From Deltaproteobacteria bacterium (GTDB lineage: Bacteria; SAR324; JACQKK01), in assembly GCA_029858505.1 (NCBI GenBank), contig JAOUEW010000003.1, positions 186,001 to 250,000 on the forward strand: a DNA stretch of 64,000 nucleotides. Direction: 5' to 3'. Each line of letters begins with the position of its first letter. The stretch's first letter is position 1. The position numbers and the translations under genes were made by a program. Under the pieces are notes generated by a model. It saw nothing but the letters and a program-made list of their open reading frames with translations. It did no database searches and was not told where the DNA came from. Positions 27,096-34,746 of the stretch are shown here, piece after piece.

Positions 27096-27124
27096 AAAAA
27101 AAAAGGGGGGATGCCCATCCCCCC
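27096..27124 (-). terminator. Intrinsic terminator of the WD40 gene
   Basis: On the reverse strand a 9-bp stem (GGGGGGATG paired with CATCCCCCC, forward 27105-27124) is followed by nine T residues (A-run at 27096-27104). It lies 47 bases beyond the stop of the WD40 gene, in the convergent gap with scpB. On the forward strand no T-tract follows, so it acts in one direction. Confidence 0.88.
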
Positions 27125-27171
27125 TCTCGCGTACAAACACAATCTTATTCAATTCTACAACCTATACAGCT

Positions 27172-30105
27172 CTACAATCCTCCCTTTGTTTTTTCATCGT
27201 CCAGGCTCACCTCGGCCACGCCATTCGGCACAATGGTAAAGGCTCTGGCCACTTTGTCCTCCACCTTCAGGTAATAATGCCCCTCGGGCAACAGCAGCCA
27301 TTTCCGGCGGTCTTCCTCCGTCAGGTAGGTCAGCCAATCTCCCCGCCCCCGGCGAAGTTGAAAAGCCAAGCGGTTTCCCGCCCCAAATCCACTCACCGAG
27401 GCCAAGTCCAGTTTCAGCAACCCCGTATTCACCAGGGGGGCTTTGGAAACGTCGATCAGATGGGGCTCTTCCGTTGAACTCAACGACCGTTGAATCACCG
27501 GGGCCTGCTCCACCAAGTAGAACCATTGGTTGATGAACGTCATGTCGTCTTGATCTTGGAACCGGGAGAAATCCACCCGCAGTTGTTTGGCAGCCAACAG
27601 GCGCAGGGTTTCTTGGGGAATGTCTAAATAGGCCAGGTTGGCCGGCATGGAAGCCCGCTTCGTATCTCCCGCGCAGGTTTTAAACTCCAGGTCCAACCCC
27701 CGCCCCGCCCGGGCATAGGCTCCGTTGAACACGTCCCGATCCCACAACTCCAGCCGTTCCCGCACTTCCGGCCCCGGAAGGTAGGTGTACACGCCCCCCA
27801 GATACAAAGCCCGTTTGCCCACCTTGGCCATCAACGCGATCATCTTCATGTCTTGCCGCACAATGGCGGTATTCACCAGGGCATGGTAGGCCGCCTGGTC
27901 GTAAGGCGCCTGAGACAACACATCCAGGGCGGCCCCATCCATCTCTTTTTGCGAGCGACAATACCCGCCTTGGGCCAACAAGTTGTTCAGGTTCCGTTCC
28001 GCCAGCCGCAGTTTTTGGGCGTCAAATTTTTTCTTAAACTTATAGGTTGGGCGTTTTTCCGTATCGTCTTTCTTCAACGCCGCTAGGTCAATGTCACCCC
28101 CCGTGGATTCTTCTTCTGGGGCCGTGGTGTCTTCTCCTCCCTTGTCAGGTTCTCCTTCTTTGGGTTTGGCCGCGGTCTCTTTGCGGCGGGTGGAAAACAC
28201 TTTCAGGGGATACACCATCAGCCGAATTTCCGTGCCGATGGACCCGGTGGCCAATACTTTTCCATCCGGCGAGACGGCCAAAGCCAGCAGTTGCTCCCGT
28301 TCGCCGCTGATGGTGCGGATAAACTTGGCCCCCTGCACATCCCACAGTTTCACGGTTTTGTCGCGAGACAGGGAAATCAGCGAACGGCCATCGGGAGAAA
28401 ATCGCACCGCCGACACGATAAAGTCATGGCCCTCCAGCACGCCCGTCTCCTGACCGGAACTGGTCTTCCATAGCCGCACCAGGCCGTCTTTCGAAGCGCT
28501 GGCCAACAGCCCCCCCAGGGGGGAGAAGCGCAGGTCTCGGATGCCCTGAGGATGGGCCTTCCACCCCCGCAGGGCCTTGCCAGAATCCACTTGCCATATC
28601 CTCACCTCGCCGTCGTCTGCGCCGGTGGCGAATTCTTCGCCATCGGAGGAAAACGCCACGGCGGTCAGTTGATCGTTCCCCCCCACGTCTCGCCGAAAGG
28701 GCGCCCCGCTGGCCAGGTCCCAAATCACCCAGGCTTTATCCGAGCCCACCGATATCATCAGGGGGCGGTTGGGGTGATAGGCCAAGTCGTTCACCTTGCC
28801 GGTGTGGGCCTGAATCGTCCGTTCCACCTGACCGGTTTGGCTGTTCCAAACGCGAATCATGCCATCGGCCCCCCCGGTGGCGAAATGCAGGCCGTCTGGA
28901 GCGTATCGAACCACCTGGGGCTGGTGGTTGTCGGTGGAGAAGCTTCTCGCCATTTTGCGAGCCTGCCAATCCCACACCTTCACGGTCTTGTCCATGGAGA
29001 CCGAAACCAACTCCCCCCCCGACGCCGGAGAAAAATCTAAAGACACCACCGATTGGGCATGCCCAGACAGCCCGGCCAAAAACGTGGACTTATCTAGTTT
29101 CCAAGAGCGGGCCATTTCCGCGGGGTAAGCCGCCAAAATCCGCTTTCCGCTGGTGGCCAGCCGCATGGTGGTCACCTTTCCGTCCACCAAGTTCAGCTCT
29201 TGCAAAATGGCGCGGCTGGTCATGGACCAAATGCGGATGGTCTGGTCGTGGGATGAGGAGATCAACCATTCTTCGTTGGGGTGAAAGGCAAAGGCAGAGA
29301 CCGCCTTGGTGTGCCCCACCAGGGTGGCGGCGTCGGTTTGCTTGGGGTCTTCCCAGTTCCACAATTTAATGGTGCCGTCGGCAGAGGACGACGCCAGAAT
29401 GGAGGGTTTGAAATGAAACCCCACCTGGGTAATGGCCCCGGTGTGGCGGCTCAGCACCACCAAGGGCTTTCCCTTGGCCCAGTCCCACACCTTCACCGAC
29501 CGGTCCTTGCCGCCGCTGGCCAGCCGCTGGCCGTCTGGGTGAAAGGCCAGGCTGGTCACATCCTGATCGTGGGCTTGAAACCGCCCCAACTCCTTGCCCG
29601 AAGCCGCGTCCCACACCAGCACCATGCCATTGGCACCCCCGGCTGCCACAACGGACCCTTGAGCATCCACCGCCACGGCGGTCACCGCCGCCCCCAGCCC
29701 CTTGAACACCTGGGTGGCTTCCGAGCGGGTGGTGTCCCAGGCCATCACTTGGTTGTCTTGCCCGCCGGTGAAAATCACACCCCCTTTGGGGTGGTACACC
29801 GCCACCACGGCCTTGTGGTCGCCGGTGCGAATGTCGCGCACCAAACGGCGGTCCTCGGCCTCCCATACCCGCAGGGCGTGGGTGCTGGCCAGGGTAACCA
29901 GGTAACGGTCATCGGGAGAAATCAGCACGTCGAACACCGGCCCCTTGGGCAGGCGCAGGGTGTGCTCAATGATGTATTCTTCCTTCCCGCCCCCTTCTTG
30001 TTGGGGAAACACTGGCCCGGCGGCCAGCAGCACCGCCGCCAGCCCCATCAGGCACCGTTGCAGGGCACCTGGGCGGCCGGAAGAGATAGGGGAGAATCGG
30101 GTCAT
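27172..30105 (-). CDS. Exported WD40-repeat protein (two beta-propellers plus C-terminal domain)
   Basis: A 977-aa exported protein. A signal peptide (LMGLAAVLLAAGPVFPQ) is followed by about 14 WD40 blades, seen as repeated VRVWD/IKLWN-type ends (LRVWE, VMAWD, VLVWD, VKVWD, IKLWN, IRIWS, VKVWD, IRVWN, VIWD, VRIWQ, VRLWK, VKLWD); this is enough for two seven-bladed propellers (to about residue 650). A charged linker leads to about 300 residues with no family I can name; it ends in a small beta-domain (WLLLPEGHYYLKVEDKVARAF). It is probably a periplasmic or outer-surface scaffold. The ATG at 30105 is used; a GTG two codons upstream is possible. An intrinsic terminator follows. Confidence 0.85.
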   Translation of the reverse strand: MTRFSPISSGRPGALQRCLMGLAAVLLAAGPVFPQQEGGGKEEYIIEHTLRLPKGPVFDVLISPDDRYLVTLASTHALRVWEAEDRRLVRDIRTGDHKAVVAVYHPKGGVIFTGGQDNQVMAWDTTRSEATQVFKGLGAAVTAVAVDAQGSVVAAGGANGMVLVWDAASGKELGRFQAHDQDVTSLAFHPDGQRLASGGKDRSVKVWDWAKGKPLVVLSRHTGAITQVGFHFKPSILASSSADGTIKLWNWEDPKQTDAATLVGHTKAVSAFAFHPNEEWLISSSHDQTIRIWSMTSRAILQELNLVDGKVTTMRLATSGKRILAAYPAEMARSWKLDKSTFLAGLSGHAQSVVSLDFSPASGGELVSVSMDKTVKVWDWQARKMARSFSTDNHQPQVVRYAPDGLHFATGGADGMIRVWNSQTGQVERTIQAHTGKVNDLAYHPNRPLMISVGSDKAWVIWDLASGAPFRRDVGGNDQLTAVAFSSDGEEFATGADDGEVRIWQVDSGKALRGWKAHPQGIRDLRFSPLGGLLASASKDGLVRLWKTSSGQETGVLEGHDFIVSAVRFSPDGRSLISLSRDKTVKLWDVQGAKFIRTISGEREQLLALAVSPDGKVLATGSIGTEIRLMVYPLKVFSTRRKETAAKPKEGEPDKGGEDTTAPEEESTGGDIDLAALKKDDTEKRPTYKFKKKFDAQKLRLAERNLNNLLAQGGYCRSQKEMDGAALDVLSQAPYDQAAYHALVNTAIVRQDMKMIALMAKVGKRALYLGGVYTYLPGPEVRERLELWDRDVFNGAYARAGRGLDLEFKTCAGDTKRASMPANLAYLDIPQETLRLLAAKQLRVDFSRFQDQDDMTFINQWFYLVEQAPVIQRSLSSTEEPHLIDVSKAPLVNTGLLKLDLASVSGFGAGNRLAFQLRRGRGDWLTYLTEEDRRKWLLLPEGHYYLKVEDKVARAFTIVPNGVAEVSLDDEKTKGGL

Positions 30106-30296
30106 CGCCACGGGGAGTTGGGGTTTCTGGGGTTGGATCCCATCTTTTCAATTCAACATATTCAATATCCCAGACCAATATGCCAGAACTGGGCCTTTCA
30201 ATTCCACCCCAACCGGAAACAGTGGCGCCCCCCACCGGTCAATGATAGTCTATTTCCATACCCATCACCCCAGACGTCCTGCCCTCTGTTTCCGTC

Positions 30297-31067
30297 ATGA
30301 ACGACCCCAAACAACTCCCCCCCCCAGACGGTTCACCGGATGATCCGGCCCTTCCTCTCACGGCCCACTTGATTGAGCTGCGCCGGCGGCTGATCGTTGT
30401 GTTCGCGGCTTTGCTGGTGGTGTTCGGCTTCACGCTGAGTTTCAGCGCCGAGTTGATGGAGTTCATTAAAAAACCCGTGCTGAAATACGTCGACAAGTTG
30501 TCGTTCGATACCCTCAGCGATCCGTTCTTCGCCCAGGTGACCCTGGCCTTCTACGCGGCATTGTTTCTCACCTTTCCGGTGGTCATTTGGCAGGCGTGGC
30601 TGTTTCTCCGCCCGGCCCTGTATAAAAAAGAACGCCGGGCGGTATGGCCCTTCCTGTTGTTTTCCTACCCCCTGTTCGTGGGGGGAGGGGTGTTTGTGTA
30701 TATGGTGGTGTTCCCCTTTGGGTTCGACTACTTCATGAATTTTGACCCCACCCTGGTGCCCTCTTTGAGGATTGGGGATTACATGGCCAACACCGTGCAG
30801 TTCATGTTTATGTTCGGCTTGGTGTTTGAACTGCCCCTGGTGGCCCTGTTGCTCACCCGCATGGGGCTGATTACACATACCTTTCTCAACCGCAACCGCC
30901 GCTACGCCATCGTCATTATTTTCGTGGTGGCCGCCATTCTCACCCCCCCCGATGTCATCAGCCAGCTGCTGATGGCCATTCCACTGCTGGTCCTGTATGA
31001 AGTGAGTGTGGTGGTGAGTTGGCTGGCCCGCACCCCGCCCACGGAAACCCGCCTAGAAAACAAATAG
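30297..31067 (+). CDS. tatC: Sec-independent protein translocase TatC
   Basis: TatC is the twin-arginine signal receptor of the Tat translocon. The 256-aa product has the typical six TM helices, with the conserved cytosolic N-terminus AHLIELRRRLI, the PVVIWQAWLFLRPALYKKERR segment after TM2 and the loop FELPLVALLLTRMG. Length is normal. It is divergent from the WD40 gene. The tatA gene lies alone 15 kb away (46218-46388) and no tatB is seen between, so the system may be a minimal TatAC type or have tatB elsewhere. Confidence 0.96.
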   Translation: MNDPKQLPPPDGSPDDPALPLTAHLIELRRRLIVVFAALLVVFGFTLSFSAELMEFIKKPVLKYVDKLSFDTLSDPFFAQVTLAFYAALFLTFPVVIWQAWLFLRPALYKKERRAVWPFLLFSYPLFVGGGVFVYMVVFPFGFDYFMNFDPTLVPSLRIGDYMANTVQFMFMFGLVFELPLVALLLTRMGLITHTFLNRNRRYAIVIIFVVAAILTPPDVISQLLMAIPLLVLYEVSVVVSWLARTPPTETRLENK

Positions 31068-31089
31068 CACCTTCAGCCAGAGCAAGCCC

Positions 31090-32865
31090 ATGGACACCCC
31101 GGCTTTTCTGAAACGGCTGCAACAAGAACTGCCCCGCTGGGAAGCCGCCGGGCTAACTCAACCCCAACACCGCCAAGCCATCCTAGACATGGCCGGGGGA
31201 GCCCCGCCCCAACCCAAAGCCGGGGAAACCGCCCGCCCCTGGCACCAAGAAAACAAACTGACTCTGTTTTTTTACGTGGCTGGGGCCTTGATGGTGGGCA
31301 CCGGGGTGTTGTTGTTTTTCGCGGCCAACTGGCCGTTGATGCCCAAAGCCGTGAAAATGGGCGTGCTGTTTGGGGCCCTGTGGGCGTCTCTGGCCGGGGC
31401 AGGGCTGGCCTTTCGCCGCAACCCCAGCCACCCCCTGGGCCATGGCCTGCTGCTGCTGGCGGCCCTGCTGTATGGGGCCGACATCATGCTGGTGGCCCAG
31501 ACCTACCACATCGAATCCCGCTTTCCGAACGGCATTCTGGCCTGGGCCGTGGGGGCCCTCACCGCGGCGTGGCTGTTCCGCAGTCAGCCGGTGATGATAC
31601 TGGCCCTGGGGCTTTCCCTCACCTGGACCCTGTCTGAATACTTCGCTTACGATGTGTATTTCCATTGGCCGTTCTTGTTGCTGCAGGTTTTCATCTGGCC
31701 GCCCATCCTGCGCCATGGCTGGGTTCCGGCCCGCCGGGCGGCGGTGGGGTTGTTTTTGCTGTGGGCTATCCTTCCCCCCGATTTCTCTTGGTTTTGGACG
31801 GATAGATCCATCCCCTGGTGGGATCGTTTCCCCTGGAATCCCCTGACGGCGGTGGTGCTTCTGGCTGGCCTCGCCTGGTTCCGTCGGCAGCAAGTCTTCC
31901 TGCTCACCGCCCTGGTGTTCTCTGCTCTATGGATGATCTATCTGCATTCCATGTGGCATGAAGGGACATCTCTGGCGGGGATTCGGTTTCCCTGGCCTTG
32001 GCTGTTCCTGCCCATATGGGGGGCCCTGCACTTGTTGGCCCGGCGGGCCGACAACCAATCTTGGTATTCCGAGCCCAGAATCACTCGGGGAATTTCAAGC
32101 GTTTCTTTGGGCAGCAGCACCGTTTCGTGGGGAGTCTTTTCTCTGTGGACCTTCATATCGGTCTTCACGCTGAACGACATGAGCGGAGATATCTTCGAAT
32201 TCACCTGGGGCGATTCTCCCCGCTTTTGGCTGGGTTTCTGGATTCACCTCATCCGGGTGGTCTGGCTGTCGGCAGACAGGACCTCTCTCCACTCCAGGGA
32301 ACTGTTATTTCTCCATGGCGCGCAGGTATTGGTATTTGCCTGGATTCTAAGCTTCGGGGGAAACCACGACGGCATCACGTCTCCCCCGAATATTCCCGTG
32401 CTGGTCACCCTGCTCTTTGTGGCGGGTGTGGCGTTGGCGGGCTGGCGCTACCAGCGCCGCCAAGGTGGATCGGTGGGTGGGCTTGCCCTCAGCGCCGCCC
32501 TGGGGCTGACCGCCGCCGGAGGTTTGTCTCTGACGGAAGCCTATCAGCGGGAACCCCTGGGAAAATGGGCCGCCGCCGGGGTGAACGGCCTGCTGTTCGG
32601 GGGATTGGTTTGGCTGGTAATGGCCGGGACCATCCGCAGAGACAAGGCTTGGATGAACATCGCCTTTGCCGGTCTGGCAGTGCTGATCGTCACCCGCTAT
32701 TTCGACACGTTCTTCACCATGCTGTACCGCTCCTATGCCATGATGTCGGCCGGAATCGTGTTGTTCGCGGGGGGCTGGATGCTGGAAAGAATTCGGCGCA
32801 GACTGCTGGCCCTGATGGACAACCCCCCAAACACCACGCCTAACCTCCGGAGGAACGCCCCATGA
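31090..32865 (+). CDS. DUF2157-type polytopic membrane protein
   Basis: A 591-aa inner-membrane protein. The first 60 residues are soluble (helical, as in DUF2157), followed by WHQENKLTLFFYVAGALMVGTGVLLFFAANW, the hallmark of DUF2157, and then about 14 or more hydrophobic helices to the C-terminus. The start lies 22 bases after tatC. The stop overlaps the start of the GDYXXLXY gene (ATGA), so the two products are probably made in step, a pairing known for these families. No function is known. Confidence 0.85.
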   Translation: MDTPAFLKRLQQELPRWEAAGLTQPQHRQAILDMAGGAPPQPKAGETARPWHQENKLTLFFYVAGALMVGTGVLLFFAANWPLMPKAVKMGVLFGALWASLAGAGLAFRRNPSHPLGHGLLLLAALLYGADIMLVAQTYHIESRFPNGILAWAVGALTAAWLFRSQPVMILALGLSLTWTLSEYFAYDVYFHWPFLLLQVFIWPPILRHGWVPARRAAVGLFLLWAILPPDFSWFWTDRSIPWWDRFPWNPLTAVVLLAGLAWFRRQQVFLLTALVFSALWMIYLHSMWHEGTSLAGIRFPWPWLFLPIWGALHLLARRADNQSWYSEPRITRGISSVSLGSSTVSWGVFSLWTFISVFTLNDMSGDIFEFTWGDSPRFWLGFWIHLIRVVWLSADRTSLHSRELLFLHGAQVLVFAWILSFGGNHDGITSPPNIPVLVTLLFVAGVALAGWRYQRRQGGSVGGLALSAALGLTAAGGLSLTEAYQREPLGKWAAAGVNGLLFGGLVWLVMAGTIRRDKAWMNIAFAGLAVLIVTRYFDTFFTMLYRSYAMMSAGIVLFAGGWMLERIRRRLLALMDNPPNTTPNLRRNAP

Positions 32866-33587
32866 ACCTGCGAGAATGGTATTTGGCTGCCTATCCACAA
32901 TGGGAAGCCCGGGTGGTTGGCTTACGGAGCAAAATTCCCCTGTGGGCGGCCATGGGGGCCCTGACGGCGGGGATGACCCTGGTTCCAGGGAGCATGATTG
33001 TGCAAAAGCAGCGGGTGTTAAACACCGGCACCCCGGTGGTGCTGGAAACCCTGCCCATTGACCCACGGGATCTGTTCCGGGGAGATTACGTTCGGCTCAA
33101 TTATCATATCCATCTTCTGAACACTGCGGCACTGGCCGGAGACGATACGTTTCAACGGCATCAGGCCATCTATGTGGTGCTGGAACCCCAGGGCGAATTT
33201 TGGAGACCCACAGCGGTGTGGAACCAACACCCTGGCATCACGCCTGGGCGGGTGGTGATTCGGGGAGAAGTCAAAGAGGAGGATAGGGCCACATGGGTAA
33301 GTCGGGAGAACATGACCCCCCAGGAATGGGCCGAAGTGCCAGAGGAAACCAAACAAGACTACGCCAAAAGCAAAAACCCCCAGTGGAGAACCTTTCAAGT
33401 GAAACGGGTCCGGGTGGTCTATCACATCGAAAATTACTTCGTGCCGGAAGGAGAAGGCCGGGTGCTGGAAAGGCCCAATCTGGGAGAAAAAGTCTCTCTG
33501 CGGGTGGTGGTGGATGACAAGGGCACGGCCGCCATTCAACAGGTGTTGATCAACGGCCAGCCCCGCTACACCGAAACGCTGTGGTAA
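32862..33587 (+). CDS. GDYXXLXY-domain membrane-anchored protein
   Basis: A 241-aa protein with one N-terminal TM helix (about residues 26-45) and an exported domain carrying the family signature RGDYVRLNY, preceded by LPIDPRDLF. The family's standard companion is the DUF2157/DUF4401 membrane protein, present immediately upstream with a four-base overlap. A GGAGG ribosome site is 8 bases before the ATG. It may act as a periplasmic partner of that membrane protein; no enzymatic role is known. Confidence 0.85.
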   Translation: MNLREWYLAAYPQWEARVVGLRSKIPLWAAMGALTAGMTLVPGSMIVQKQRVLNTGTPVVLETLPIDPRDLFRGDYVRLNYHIHLLNTAALAGDDTFQRHQAIYVVLEPQGEFWRPTAVWNQHPGITPGRVVIRGEVKEEDRATWVSRENMTPQEWAEVPEETKQDYAKSKNPQWRTFQVKRVRVVYHIENYFVPEGEGRVLERPNLGEKVSLRVVVDDKGTAAIQQVLINGQPRYTETLW

Positions 33588-33608
33588 GCGGGGCCCGTCG
33601 TTCCCGCG

Positions 33609-33932
33609 TTAGGCCCGCTTGCGCTGGCCCCAGGCGGCAATGCCGCCTTGCAGGCTTTTCACTTGGTTAAACCCTTTGCCCTGCAGAAACGCCGCCATCT
33701 GCATCGACCGCACCCCGTGGGCGCAGTAGCACAAAATGGGGGTTTCTTTGTCCCATTTCTCCAGCATCTCTTTCATCAAAGCATCGTTCAGTTTCAACGC
33801 CCCTTGAATCATGCCGGTGGCCCATTCCGAGGGGCCCCGCACGTCTACCAGCTTGGGGGGGTTGTCGGACGACAACATTTGCTGGGCTTCCTCAGGGGTG
33901 ACATTCATGGCATTTTTAAACAATCCAAACAT
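33609..33932 (-). CDS. Single-domain rhodanese-like protein
   Basis: A 107-aa rhodanese domain, a sulfur-transfer or sulfur-carrying fold. The active-site loop is CYCAHGVRS, with the catalytic Cys followed by a loop of the single-domain (GlpE/PspE-like) length; the domain starts VTPEEAQQML and has LVDVRGPSEW and LQGGIAAWG. It has no signal peptide, so it is cytoplasmic. AGAGG precedes the ATG by 8 bases. It is convergent with the GDYXXLXY gene. Confidence 0.93.
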   Translation of the reverse strand: MFGLFKNAMNVTPEEAQQMLSSDNPPKLVDVRGPSEWATGMIQGALKLNDALMKEMLEKWDKETPILCYCAHGVRSMQMAAFLQGKGFNQVKSLQGGIAAWGQRKRA

Positions 33933-34006
33933 GGGATATCCTCTCGTGAAGGGTGACAGGGTGAAACAACAGCCCGTGGGCCTGATGTTTTAAGCATTCC
34001 CTCGCC

Positions 34007-34020
34007 GGAGGATTTCCTCC
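34007..34020 (+). promoter_or_regulatory. Palindromic ribosome-binding site of the Sua5/YrdC gene
   Basis: GGAGGATTTCCTCC is a perfect palindrome whose left arm is the Shine-Dalgarno sequence 8 bases before the GTG start at 34021. In RNA the GGAGG can pair with the CCTCC next to the start, which could lower translation. Confidence 0.5.
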
Positions 34021-34746
34021 GTGACAGAATCACACTTGCGTGAAACGATGCCCGTGAACGAGTTGGCCTCCCCCCTTCAGTGGTTCCCACCCCCGGCCAG
34101 CCAGGCGGCCCTTGTGGAACAAACCCTGCGAGACGCCCTGACCCAGGGGCTTCCCCTGGCCTTTCCCACCGAAACCTATTATGCCCTGGGGGGCAACGCT
34201 CTATCGGCAGACCTCACCGCCCAGGTGTACCGGTTGAAGAGCCGCCCTCCAGACAAAGCCCTGCCCCTGCTGATTCACGGCCCCACCATGCTGGATGACT
34301 TGGCGGCGGAGATTTCACCGGAGGCCCAACGGCTGATGGAGCGGTTTTGGCCCGGCCCCCTGACCTTGGTGCTTCCGGCCCGGCGGGGCCTGCCCCCCCA
34401 CCTGGCAGGGCCAGAGGGCACCCTGGCCCTGCGCTGGTCGTCGTCTCCGGTGGTGGAATATTTGCTGGCCGTGGGAAAGGTGCCCTTGGTGGGCACCAGC
34501 GCCAACCTGTCGGGGGAACCCCCAGCCCTGACCGCCGAGGAAGTCATCCGAGCCTTTCCCCAGGGGTTGGCCATGGTGTTGGCCATGGGGATGGCCAATG
34601 TATTCGCCAAGGGAACAGGCCAAGACTTAACCCCCAGCCAAGCGTTTCCCCCACCCTCTACCCTGGTCTCCGCCGTGGGGCCGTCCCTCCAGCTGCTCCG
34701 TCCGGGGGCCATTCCCTGGGAAGCCCTGCTGGCCGCCCTGGATTAA
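34021..34746 (+). CDS. tsaC: L-threonylcarbamoyladenylate synthase (Sua5/YrdC family)
   Basis: Makes threonylcarbamoyl-AMP for the universal t6A37 modification of ANN-decoding tRNAs. The 241-aa product shows PTETYYALG, KSRPPDKALPLLIH, FWPGPLTLVLP and VGTSANLSGEPP, all YrdC-fold substrate residues. It has the YrdC domain without the C-terminal Sua5 domain. The GTG at 34021 has GGAGG 8 bases upstream; an in-frame ATG at 34048 is possible. It overlaps the convergent Lon-like gene by four bases. Confidence 0.93.
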   Translation: MTESHLRETMPVNELASPLQWFPPPASQAALVEQTLRDALTQGLPLAFPTETYYALGGNALSADLTAQVYRLKSRPPDKALPLLIHGPTMLDDLAAEISPEAQRLMERFWPGPLTLVLPARRGLPPHLAGPEGTLALRWSSSPVVEYLLAVGKVPLVGTSANLSGEPPALTAEEVIRAFPQGLAMVLAMGMANVFAKGTGQDLTPSQAFPPPSTLVSAVGPSLQLLRPGAIPWEALLAALD

